Source: Candidatus Gallimonas caecicola
GTDB lineage: Bacteria > Bacillota > Clostridia > Christensenellales > Borkfalkiaceae
Length of the DNA: 15,444 nt
Assembly: GCA_904394195.1 (NCBI GenBank)
Contig: CAJFNH010000025.1
Coordinates: forward strand, 1-15,444
Direction: 5' to 3'
In this document: piece by piece, positions 1-6,707 of the stretch
Position numbering within the stretch: position 1 is the first letter of the stretch
How the letters are laid out: each line of letters opens with the position of its first letter
Program-made: the position numbers and the translations under genes
The notes under the pieces: generated by a model
Databases searched by the model: none
What the model was told of the DNA's origin: nothing
Seen by the model: only the letters and a program-made list of their open reading frames with translations

Positions 1-17
1 AACTAAGCTACATCGCC
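1..17 (-). tRNA. 5' end of a second tRNA gene, cut by the window edge
   Basis: Read on the minus strand, bases 17 to 1 give GGCGATGTAGCTTAGTT. This fits the start of a tRNA: a 7-base acceptor strand (GGCGATG), then T8 and A9, then the first strand of the D-stem (GCTT) and the start of the D-loop (AGTT). It begins three bases after the CCA end of the tRNA-fMet gene, as expected in a tRNA cluster. The anticodon lies outside the window, so the identity cannot be given. Confidence 0.7.
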
Positions 18-20
18 ATA

Positions 21-97
<77 letters not shown>

Positions 98-130
98 ATG
101 TCGGTATCCGCCAAAACGAATAGCTTATTT

Positions 131-159
131 ATTGTAACGGAAGATGCCTCGTTTGTCAA
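131..159 (-). promoter_or_regulatory. Promoter of the tRNA-fMet cluster
   Basis: On the minus strand a perfect -35 box TTGACA (159-154) is followed after 17 bases by TACAAT (136-131), one mismatch from the sigma-A -10 consensus. Transcription would start near 124, about 27 bases before the mature tRNA 5' end. A T-rich run lies just upstream of the -35 box. Confidence 0.85.
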
Positions 160-217
160 CCGTTTTCGGGAAAAAAAGAAAACTTTTTTATACTTTCGGC
201 AAACTTTTCTTTATGCC

Positions 218-246
218 TTGCAATCGCCGCCGCATTGTGATATACT
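218..246 (+). promoter_or_regulatory. Promoter of tilS, nearly abutting the start codon
   Basis: TTGCAA (218-223), 17 bases, then TATACT (241-246) makes a good sigma-A promoter. The tilS ATG begins at 255, so transcription starting 7-9 bases after the -10 box would give a leader of zero to three bases. The promoter is divergent from that of the tRNA cluster. Confidence 0.75.
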
Positions 247-254
247 GAAAAGGT

Positions 255-1565
255 ATGGAACTGTTTGCCTTGCAGCCGTATGCCGGCAAACGGGTGTGCG
301 TGGCGCTTTCGGGCGGGCGCGATTCCGTTGCGCTGCTGCATTTTTTTTACCGGCATGCCGCGGAATACGGCATCACGCTCACCGCGCTCACCTGTGAACA
401 CGGGCTGCGCGGCGAGGCGTCGCTTGCCGATCTTGCCTTTGTCGAAGGACTGTGCGCGCGCTGGAACGTGCCCCTGCGCGTCTTTCGCGCGGACGTAGCC
501 GCGCTCGCCCGGGAGAGGGGAGAGGGCACCGAGGAGGCGGGGCGCAACTGGCGGTACGCCTGTTTTTCGCAGGTGCTCGCCGCGGACGAGGCAGACATGG
601 TCGCCACGGCGCACCACAGGGACGACTATGCCGAAACGGTACTCTTCCGCCTTGCGCGTGGCACTTCGCTCGCGGGGCTGAACGCTTTTCCCGCGCGCGA
701 GGGCATCGTGCGCCCCATGCTGGGGGTCTCCCGCAAGCAGATCGACGAATATATCGCGTGCTACCGGCTGCCGTTTGCGGAGGATGCGAGCAACGCGGAC
801 GAGCGCTTCACGCGCAACGCGCTGCGCCGCAGTGTGCTGCCAGCGCTCGAGCGCGCCGTGCCGGGGGCGGCGGAGCACCTGGTGGCGTTCGCCGAACGCG
901 CCGCGCAGGACGAGGCGCTCCTTGCCCGCCTTGCGCGCGAACAAGTGCGCGAGGGGGAGGACGGCATGCGCGTGCCCGTAGGCATTGCGCTCCCGCTCTT
1001 TACCCGCGCCTGCCTGTATGCGATGAAGGCGTGCGGCGTGATGCGCGACTATACCTGCGCCAATCTGGAGGAAGTCGCAAAGCTGCGCTGCCTGCAGAGC
1101 GGGCGCAGGGTCTCGCTCCCGGGCGGTCTGACGGCGCTGCGGGAGGGGGAGAGCATCCTGTTTTGTAAAAGTACGGACGTTCCCGCTTTTTGCATCCCGT
1201 TTGCGGTGGGGGACTTTGCCGGACAGGGCATTGCGCTCGCGGTGGGCGAAGGAACGCGCGGCGGCGCGCTCGCCGTCGACCTTGACGCCTTCCCCGCGGA
1301 TTGCGTGGTGCGGACGCGGCGGGAAGGGGATGTGTTCACGCCCTTCGGCGGGGGCACGAAATCGCTGAAGAAGTTTCTGACGGATAAAAAGATCCCCGCG
1401 CGTCAGGGATGGATGCTGCCGCTCGTGGCGCGGGGGGAGACGATCTACGCCGTATGCGGCGTGCAGATCGCCGACAGCGTGAAGATCACAGATAAAACGG
1501 TGCGCCCGGGGTACCTTTTCACCCCGCTGCGCACGCCCGATCATATTTACGGAGGAAAACAGTAA
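255..1565 (+). CDS. tilS: tRNA(Ile)-lysidine synthetase TilS
   Basis: TilS uses ATP to attach lysine to C34 of the CAU anticodon of tRNA-Ile2, so that it reads AUA and is charged with isoleucine; the enzyme is essential and cytoplasmic. The 436-residue protein carries the PP-loop ATP pyrophosphatase motif SGGRDS at residues 19-24, the usual N-terminal place. It ends with the TilS C-terminal substrate-binding domain (REGD at 356-359, then a lysine-rich KSLKKFL stretch near 369-375). A TGA stop at 246-248 in the same frame makes the ATG at 255 the first possible start. No usable Shine-Dalgarno site precedes it: an AAAAGG lies only one base from the ATG. With the promoter at 218-246 this points to a leaderless message. 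hpt follows one base after the stop. The length is normal for the family. Confidence 0.95.
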   Translation: MELFALQPYAGKRVCVALSGGRDSVALLHFFYRHAAEYGITLTALTCEHGLRGEASLADLAFVEGLCARWNVPLRVFRADVAALARERGEGTEEAGRNWRYACFSQVLAADEADMVATAHHRDDYAETVLFRLARGTSLAGLNAFPAREGIVRPMLGVSRKQIDEYIACYRLPFAEDASNADERFTRNALRRSVLPALERAVPGAAEHLVAFAERAAQDEALLARLAREQVREGEDGMRVPVGIALPLFTRACLYAMKACGVMRDYTCANLEEVAKLRCLQSGRRVSLPGGLTALREGESILFCKSTDVPAFCIPFAVGDFAGQGIALAVGEGTRGGALAVDLDAFPADCVVRTRREGDVFTPFGGGTKSLKKFLTDKKIPARQGWMLPLVARGETIYAVCGVQIADSVKITDKTVRPGYLFTPLRTPDHIYGGKQ

Positions 1566-1566
1566 A

Positions 1567-2106
1567 ATGCACCCGGATTGTGAACGTATCCTCGTTTCCG
1601 AGGAAGAGATCGCCGCCAGAGTGAAGGAGGCGGGCAGGTGGCTGACGGAAAAGTTCCGCGGAACGTTTCCGGTGGCGGTGTGCAACCTGAAGGGGAGCTC
1701 GGTATTCTTTTCCGACCTTCTGCGCGCAACGCAGGTGGATGTGGAGATGGACTTCATGGCGGTGAGCTCATACGGCGCGCAGACCATCTCGGCGGGGCAG
1801 CCAAAGGTCACGCGCGATCTGTTCTCGTCCGTTGCAGGCAGGGACGTCATCCTTGTGGAGGACATCGTGGATACGGGCAGGACGCTCGTCACGCTGCGCC
1901 GCTTCTTTGCGGACCGCGGGGCAAAGTCCGTCACCGTTGTGGCGCTTCTGGACAAGCCTTCCCGCCGTGTGGTGGACTCGCAGGCGGATTACACCTGTTT
2001 TGAAGTGGAGGACGCCTTCATCGTCGGCTACGGGCTGGACTATGCGGAGCGCTACCGCAACCTGCCCTATATCGCCGAACTCAAGCGGAGCGTGTATGAA
2101 AAATAA
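1567..2106 (+). CDS. hpt: Hypoxanthine (guanine) phosphoribosyltransferase
   Basis: Hpt salvages hypoxanthine, and usually guanine, by joining it to PRPP to give IMP or GMP in the cytoplasm. The protein has 179 residues, typical for the family. The PRPP-binding loop VILVEDIVDTGRTL lies at residues 94-107, with the acidic pair ED before the DTG turn. The N-terminal substrate loop is VCNLKGSSVFFSDLLR (38-53), and the SSYG motif typical of bacterial hypoxanthine enzymes is at 67-70. GGAGG at 1551-1555, inside the end of tilS, is the ribosome binding site for the ATG at 1567, so the two genes are co-transcribed. In many Bacillota ftsH comes next; here it does not. A 12-bp GC-rich hairpin begins eight bases after the stop codon. 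Confidence 0.95.
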   Translation: MHPDCERILVSEEEIAARVKEAGRWLTEKFRGTFPVAVCNLKGSSVFFSDLLRATQVDVEMDFMAVSSYGAQTISAGQPKVTRDLFSSVAGRDVILVEDIVDTGRTLVTLRRFFADRGAKSVTVVALLDKPSRRVVDSQADYTCFEVEDAFIVGYGLDYAERYRNLPYIAELKRSVYEK

Positions 2107-2113
2107 GCGATAA

Positions 2114-2141
2114 GTGCGGCGCGCCGTGTGGCGCGCCGCAC
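2114..2141 (+). terminator. GC-rich hairpin after hpt, no U-tract
   Basis: A perfect 12-bp inverted repeat, GTGCGGCGCGCC (2114-2125) against GGCGCGCCGCAC (2130-2141), encloses a four-base loop GTGT. The downstream side (GATCTGAACAAAA) has no run of T, so it is not a standard intrinsic terminator. It may act as a weak or Rho-assisted terminator, an attenuator between hpt and the next gene, or a 3'-end mRNA stabiliser. Confidence 0.5.
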
Positions 2142-2244
2142 GATCTGAACAAAACCGGCTGCCGCAATCCTGCCTGTGTTCTACCGCTCGTTGGGCGGAA
2201 TGCGGACAGACAAGTTCACGCATTGAAAGTAAGGAGTCCGGAAT

Positions 2245-3927
2245 ATGCTCACCTTGGACGAAGCCGTGCGCACGCGGCACAGCGTGCGAAATTTTACGCA
2301 GAAACAGGTGGACGGGAGCGTGCTGCGCAAGATCATAGACGCAGGACGCCTGGCGCCGTCCGCCAAAAATCGTCAGCCGTGGCGGTTTTTGATCGCAACG
2401 GAGGAGCAGAGGAAAGTTACAGCGGACATTCTGGAAGCGCAGGCGGCGAAAGAACGAGATGCAGGCAGTACGGTGGGAGCGACGGCGCGCATCGTGCGCG
2501 ATGCGCCCGTGCTCGTGGCAGTGTTTATGCCGGAAGGGAGCATGGCGCAGGAAAGCGATTGGATCTCCCTCGGGGCTTGCCTGGAGAATATGTGTCTGAA
2601 AGCGACGGATTTGGGATTGGGAAGCCTGATCGTCTGCGATTCGCAGCCGTGTAAAGAGGAGCTGCGTACCTTATTCGGGCGTCGGGAGGCGCCCTCGTCG
2701 TTCTTTTTGGTGGGGTATGAAGGGAAGCCGTGTCCGCGGGCGTCCAAACTTCCGTTGGAAGCGGTCGCGGAGGGGATCCCCGCTCCGGATGAGGAAGAAC
2801 GGGCGCAGGACGATCTTCCGGAGGCAGACATCACCGATCAGCCCTTCCTGTTCATCAGCTATTCCCATCGGGACGCCGACATTGTGATCGCGGATATCGT
2901 GGAACTGAAAAAGCATGGCGTGCGTCTATGGTATGACCGCTCTATATTATACGGCAAAAAATGGGACAAAGAGGTACTTGACGTCATGCGGAAGGGCAAC
3001 TGCGCGGGCGTTTTGGTGTATATCAGTGAGAATTCCGCGCGTTCGGAGGCCGTTGCTGCCGAGATGGAGTTTGCAGCCGAACGTTTTGCGGATGCAGATG
3101 ACCGTGTCATAGGCGTACATATCGGCGGTCGGCCGCTTTGCAGCTATTTTGAGGCAAACAAACGAAACGATGAAAGTTTTCGGAAGGTCTTTACGGAAAA
3201 GAGCAAGTTCCTTTCCCGTTCGCGCACGGCTTATATCACGGACGCGGTGCCTGAACTTGCGAAGGAGGCCGTGCGGCTGGGTGCGGCGGCAGAGAGCGGC
3301 GTATACGATGAATTCCGTTATGTGAGGATCCCCGGCGGGGTTTCCGTCACGGCGTATTACGGGAGTTCGGTGTGTGTCGTGCTTCCCGCGCGAATTGCCG
3401 GGCTGCCCGTGCTTTCCTTGGGGAAAAATATGTTCCGTGCCAATGAACGGGTGCAGGAGGTGACCGTGCCGGATGGCGTGCTCCGCATAGAGGACGGCGC
3501 ATTCGCGGGGATGACATCTTTAAGGCATATTGTCCTTCCGGACAGCATTACTTTTTTGGGCGTGGCGGCTTTCCGCGGTTGTACGTCGCTCGAACAGATC
3601 AGGCTCCCGCAGGGACTGACGAAGTTGGAGGAAGCGCTCTTCCGCGAATGTACTTCTTTACGGGAGTGCGATGTTCCGCCCGACGTGAAGGAATTCGGTG
3701 AGGCGGTATTCCGTGGTTGTACTTGCTTGCAGTCGGTCGATATGCCCTCCGTTCTGCGTATGACGGAGGGGGCTTTCTATGGGTGTGCCGCGTTGCAGCG
3801 GCTGAATGTCTCCCCGCTGCTGGAAGGAGCGGAGGAGAACTCCTTCCTTACCTGTCCGCTTCTGGACGCCGTCGTCTCGGGAATGCACTTTTGCAAAGGG
3901 AAGAAGGGAAGGGTGGTAAAGTTGTGA
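2245..3927 (+). CDS. Nitroreductase-TIR-BspA-type LRR fusion protein
   Basis: The protein has 560 residues and three domains. Residues 1-172 are a complete-looking nitroreductase fold: RHSVRNF at 11-17, APSAKNRQPWRF at 37-48, GACLENMCLKATDLGLGS at 110-127 and VGYEGKP at 156-162, all FMN-enzyme signatures. After an acidic linker (181-195), residues 200-335 form a TIR domain: FISYSHRD at 203-210, LWYDRSI at 228-234, and SEAVAAE at 267-273 with E273 in the place of the catalytic glutamate of TIR NADases. Residues 356-545 are BspA-type LRRs, about five 23-residue repeats with the pattern AF-x-GCTSL. No signal peptide or membrane segment is seen, so it should be cytoplasmic. AAGGAG at 2231-2236 sets the start. 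No promoter was found upstream. Known: bacterial TIR domains often cleave NAD+ in defence. Inferred: an LRR-controlled, nicotinamide-linked sensor or effector. The real function is unknown. Confidence 0.9.
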   Translation: MLTLDEAVRTRHSVRNFTQKQVDGSVLRKIIDAGRLAPSAKNRQPWRFLIATEEQRKVTADILEAQAAKERDAGSTVGATARIVRDAPVLVAVFMPEGSMAQESDWISLGACLENMCLKATDLGLGSLIVCDSQPCKEELRTLFGRREAPSSFFLVGYEGKPCPRASKLPLEAVAEGIPAPDEEERAQDDLPEADITDQPFLFISYSHRDADIVIADIVELKKHGVRLWYDRSILYGKKWDKEVLDVMRKGNCAGVLVYISENSARSEAVAAEMEFAAERFADADDRVIGVHIGGRPLCSYFEANKRNDESFRKVFTEKSKFLSRSRTAYITDAVPELAKEAVRLGAAAESGVYDEFRYVRIPGGVSVTAYYGSSVCVVLPARIAGLPVLSLGKNMFRANERVQEVTVPDGVLRIEDGAFAGMTSLRHIVLPDSITFLGVAAFRGCTSLEQIRLPQGLTKLEEALFRECTSLRECDVPPDVKEFGEAVFRGCTCLQSVDMPSVLRMTEGAFYGCAALQRLNVSPLLEGAEENSFLTCPLLDAVVSGMHFCKGKKGRVVKL

Positions 3928-3950
3928 CGATTTTTGCCTTCAATCACGAA

Positions 3951-3977
3951 GCGCCCCGAAAGATGCTTTCGGGGCGC
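3951..3977. terminator. Hairpin between convergent genes, possible bidirectional terminator
   Basis: GCGCCCCGAAAG (3951-3962) pairs perfectly with CTTTCGGGGCGC (3966-3977) around a three-base loop. It sits in the 67-base gap between the stops of the TIR fusion (plus) and the second membrane-protein gene (minus). The T content on both flanks is modest, with no clean U-tract, so termination may be partial. Confidence 0.6.
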
Positions 3978-3994
3978 GATCATTTCGTCACGTT

Positions 3995-4495
3995 TTATTC
4001 TTCTGCGGACGTACCCGTCATTTCGGGCGTATCGGGCGCGGCGCGTTTCAGCAGGCGCACGGCGCACAGGATGCGCACGGTCGCTTCGGCGACGGCGAGG
4101 GCGATGAGCACTATGCTCAATGCGATGGTCAGCGGCGAGGAGACGGCATTGAGAAAGACGCCCGCAAACACCGCTCCCAGCGTGCCCAGGAGCGCGACAT
4201 AGAGCAGCGCCGCCCGTCCCTTTCCCGCGGGCTTCCCTGCATACGCGCGCATGAGCGAGCAGGCGCTCAACAGCGAGAAGATCACCGTCAGGGCGGCGGC
4301 GCCGCACAGGAACATGAGGATGATGACGATGACGATCGCCATGGCAAACGAGCCCGCCAGCGCCTGTATGACGCCCGAATAGTCCTGCTCCATAGCGGCG
4401 GGCAGCACGACAAATGCCGCAGCAAGCGTGGCGATAGCCATTGCGGCAAGCAAAAATCCCAGAACGGCGCCCGCAAGTGCAAGTTTGTTTTTCAT
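3995..4495 (-). CDS. Small four-helix membrane protein, paralogue of its upstream neighbour
   Basis: I do not recognise a named family. The 166-residue protein has four long hydrophobic stretches, at about residues 4-28, 47-82, 95-116 and 118-142, and ends in a hydrophilic tail rich in acidic residues. Its first 27 residues are almost identical to those of the next gene, and the pattern GTLGAVFAG in the third helix is shared, so the two arose by tandem duplication. AAGGAG (4508-4503) lies seven bases before the ATG. It is the second gene of a two-gene minus-strand unit, 48 bases after its paralogue, and has no clear promoter of its own. A small membrane-stress or transport accessory role is possible, but nothing in the sequence proves it. 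Confidence 0.75.
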   Translation of the reverse strand: MKNKLALAGAVLGFLLAAMAIATLAAAFVVLPAAMEQDYSGVIQALAGSFAMAIVIVIILMFLCGAAALTVIFSLLSACSLMRAYAGKPAGKGRAALLYVALLGTLGAVFAGVFLNAVSSPLTIALSIVLIALAVAEATVRILCAVRLLKRAAPDTPEMTGTSAEE

Positions 4496-4543
4496 ATTCT
4501 ATCTCCTTATAAAAACCGAACGTGTTTCGCGCGGTCACTTCTT

Positions 4544-4960
4544 CTACAGGCGCGCGATGCAAAGGATGCGCACGATCGCTTCGGCGATGGCGACGGCAAG
4601 GAATGCCACATTCAATACGATGCCGAATGGCGTCGTAATATGGACGGCGATTTGCATAAAGCCCGCAAACACCGCCCCCAGCGTTCCCCAAAACGCCACA
4701 CGGAGCGGAACGCGCTGTTCCTTATCCGGGGGATCTCCCCTGTACATGCGCAGCAACGCGAAGGCGCTTGACAGCGATAAAATCACCGTCAGGACATCGA
4801 AAAAGCATATCGGTATCAGAAAGACGGTGAGGAGCCCCGCGAGAGGCTCTTGCCGCGCTTCGGCGTGAATTACAATGATGGCCGCAGCAAGCGTGGCAAC
4901 GGCCATTGCGGCAAGCAAAAACCCCAGAACGGCGCCCGCAAGCGAAAGTTTGTCTTTCAT
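4544..4960 (-). CDS. Small four-helix membrane protein, first of a paralogous pair
   Basis: This 138-residue protein of unrecognised family starts MKDKLSLAGAVLGFLLAAMA and has four hydrophobic segments, at about residues 5-31, 42-67, 87-108 and 110-133. The open frame extends upstream to a TTG at 5020, but that codon lies inside the -35 box of the gene's own promoter. The ATG at 4960 has GAGAGG (4974-4969) eight bases upstream, so it is the chosen start. Transcription from the promoter at 4992-5020 would give a leader of about 25 bases. The paralogue at 3995-4495 follows in the same transcript. The two copies match almost base for base over their first 55 bases and diverge afterwards. Confidence 0.75.
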   Translation of the reverse strand: MKDKLSLAGAVLGFLLAAMAVATLAAAIIVIHAEARQEPLAGLLTVFLIPICFFDVLTVILSLSSAFALLRMYRGDPPDKEQRVPLRVAFWGTLGAVFAGFMQIAVHITTPFGIVLNVAFLAVAIAEAIVRILCIARL

Positions 4961-4991
4961 GAGACGCGCCTCTCTGTATGAGGATAAGCTC

Positions 4992-5020
4992 ATTATATCA
5001 CACAATTCTTTTCTTGACAA
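4992..5020 (-). promoter_or_regulatory. Promoter of the membrane-protein pair
   Basis: On the minus strand TTGTCA (5020-5015), a 17-base spacer and a perfect TATAAT (4997-4992) form a strong sigma-A promoter. Its -35 box overlaps, on the opposite strand, the -35 box of the prmA promoter by five bases. One polymerase bound here should therefore exclude the other. Confidence 0.85.
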
Positions 5021-5042
5021 TAGGGCGGCGGAGATTTATAAT
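5014..5042 (+). promoter_or_regulatory. Consensus promoter of prmA-rsmE-mtaB
   Basis: TTGACA (5014-5019), a 17-base spacer and TATAAT (5037-5042) match the sigma-A consensus at all twelve positions. The prmA ATG starts at 5049, seven bases after the last base of the -10 box, which is the usual distance to the +1 base. Confidence 0.9.
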
Positions 5043-5048
5043 AGAGCC

Positions 5049-5987
5049 ATGGAATATGTGGAACTTACTGTGCACACGACGAGCGAGGCGAGCGAACTGG
5101 TCGCCGACGTCATGTGGCAGTACACGGAGGGCGGCGTTGCCGTCAGCGACGCAAAGGACGTGGTGGCGCTCATCTCGGGCGGCACTGGCGTCTACTGGGA
5201 CTATATCGACGACGAGCTGAAGGCGCCCCGTTCGGACGTGCTCGTCAAATGCTTCATAAAGCCGGACGCGGCGGACGCCGCTATCCGCGATATCCGCGCG
5301 CAGCTGGAGGAGATGAGGTCGCGCGGAGGCGTGGACTTCGGCACGCTGGAAGAAACGCGCCGCACCATCGACGGCGACGACTGGATCGACGTGTGGAAAA
5401 AACACTTCCGCCCCCTGCATATCGGGGAGCGCGTGGTCGTCGTGCCCGAGTGGATCAATTACACGCAGGAGGCAAACGAGGTCATCGTCACGCTCGATTC
5501 CAACATGGCGTTCGGCACGGGCGAACACGAGACGACCTCCATGTGCCTGGAGGCGCTGCAGGAGGTCATAAAAGAGGGGGACGTGGTCATCGACGTGGGC
5601 TGCGGCAGCGGGATTCTGGGCATTGCCGCGGCAAAGCTGGGCGCGAAGGCGTGCTACCTTACGGACATCGATCCCGTCGCCGTGGAGAGCGCCGGGCACA
5701 ACGCGCTCAAGAACGGCGTTTCGCAAAAGTGCATCGTGGCACATTCCGACCTGCTGGCAGACGCCGCCCTGCGCGGCGACGTGGTGCTCGCCAATATCAC
5801 GGCGGAAGTGCTCGTGCGCCTTGCGCCCTCCATGCCCGAAAACCTCAAACAGGGCGGCATGCTCATCTTGAGCGGCATCATCGCGGACAGGCTCTCCCTC
5901 GTGAAAGAGGCATTCGCCGCGCAGGGGCTCGCGCTTGCGCAGGAACGCCGCAAGGGGGAGTGGTACGCGCTCGTGTACCGGAGGTGA
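5049..5987 (+). CDS. prmA: Ribosomal protein L11 methyltransferase PrmA
   Basis: PrmA transfers methyl groups from S-adenosylmethionine to lysines and the N-terminus of ribosomal protein L11. The 312-residue protein has the L11-binding N-terminal half, a linker with WKKHFRP (116-122), then the Rossmann methyltransferase: AFGTGEHETT at 154-163, the SAM-binding glycine motif DVGCGSGILG at 182-191, and ANIT at 248-251. The open frame runs upstream to 4875, but that extension would cross the promoter, so the start is the ATG at 5049. It falls on the predicted +1 base, and no Shine-Dalgarno site precedes it, so the message is probably leaderless. rsmE follows after three bases, with its ribosome binding site covering the prmA stop. 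In many Bacillota this gene follows dnaJ; here membrane-protein genes lie upstream in the opposite direction. Confidence 0.95.
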   Translation: MEYVELTVHTTSEASELVADVMWQYTEGGVAVSDAKDVVALISGGTGVYWDYIDDELKAPRSDVLVKCFIKPDAADAAIRDIRAQLEEMRSRGGVDFGTLEETRRTIDGDDWIDVWKKHFRPLHIGERVVVVPEWINYTQEANEVIVTLDSNMAFGTGEHETTSMCLEALQEVIKEGDVVIDVGCGSGILGIAAAKLGAKACYLTDIDPVAVESAGHNALKNGVSQKCIVAHSDLLADAALRGDVVLANITAEVLVRLAPSMPENLKQGGMLILSGIIADRLSLVKEAFAAQGLALAQERRKGEWYALVYRR

Positions 5988-5990
5988 CAA

Positions 5991-6707
5991 ATGGCTGCGC
6001 CCAAACGTTTTTTTGCGCCGGATATCAGGGAGGAGATGACGCTCTCCGCGCAGGAGAGCCGCCATGCGAAGAACGTCCTGCGCCTTTCGGAGGGGGACGA
6101 GGTCACGCTGTTCGACGGCAGCGGCAAGGAGTATTCCGCCGTCGTCACCCATGTGGGGAAGGAGGGTATCGGCGTGCACGTCGTGCGCGAGAACATCTCC
6201 GACCGCGAGCCGAAGACGTGGGTCTTTCTGCTCATCGGCGCGCTCAAGGGGGACAAGACGGAGCTGGTCGTGCAGAAGGCGACCGAACTGGGCGTCTCGC
6301 GCATCGGCGTCTTTTCCTCGCGCTATTGCGCCGCCTATATGAATGAGAAAAAGCTTGAACGGCTGAACCGCGTTGCGTGTGAGGCCGCAAAGCAGTGCCT
6401 GCGCGCTTCGGTGCCCCGTGTGGAATACTACAAGACGCTGGAGGACGCCCTGCGCGCCGGATCGGAGTGCGACACAAAGCTGTTCGCTTGTGAATTTATC
6501 ACCGAGACGGAATCGGACATCATTGATACCGGCGCCACCGTCTGCGCCGTGGTGGGCAGCGAAGGCGGCTTTACCGGCGAAGAATACGCGCTTGCGCAGC
6601 GGCTCGGCTATTGCGGCGTATCGCTGGGCAGACGCATCCTGCGCGCGGAGACGGCTGCCATTGCCCTGCTTTCCGTCATTATGCACGAGGCGGGGGAGCT
6701 CGGATGA
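5991..6707 (+). CDS. rsmE: 16S rRNA (uracil-1498-N3)-methyltransferase RsmE
   Basis: RsmE methylates N3 of U1498 in 16S rRNA of the 30S subunit, near the decoding site. The 238-residue protein has the small N-terminal PUA-like domain (KRFFA at 5-9; RHAKNVLRLSEGDEV at 24-38) and a C-terminal SPOUT trefoil-knot domain. In the latter, VGSEGGFTGEE (188-198) and SLGRRILRAETAAIALL (211-227) form the SAM-binding knot. GGAGGTGA at 5980-5987 is a full-strength ribosome binding site overlapping the prmA stop, which decides the ATG at 5991. The stop overlaps the mtaB start in an ATGA, so translation of the two is coupled. Confidence 0.95.
   Translation: MAAPKRFFAPDIREEMTLSAQESRHAKNVLRLSEGDEVTLFDGSGKEYSAVVTHVGKEGIGVHVVRENISDREPKTWVFLLIGALKGDKTELVVQKATELGVSRIGVFSSRYCAAYMNEKKLERLNRVACEAAKQCLRASVPRVEYYKTLEDALRAGSECDTKLFACEFITETESDIIDTGATVCAVVGSEGGFTGEEYALAQRLGYCGVSLGRRILRAETAAIALLSVIMHEAGELG

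Noticed and set aside
156..1955. 599-codon open frame on the minus strand across tilS and hpt
   Set aside because: It is antisense to two clear genes, has no domain-like sequence, and results from GC-rich codon bias.
2191..2219. Promoter before the TIR fusion gene (TTGGGC as a -35 box)
   Set aside because: No acceptable -10 box follows at 16-18 bases.
4961..5020. Upstream TTG start for the first membrane protein
   Set aside because: The codon lies inside the gene's own -35 box, and the ATG at 4960 has a well-spaced ribosome binding site.
4998..6686. 562-codon minus-strand open frame across prmA and rsmE
   Set aside because: It is antisense to strongly recognised genes, rich in His/Arg/Ala as expected for a shadow frame, and covers the prmA promoter.
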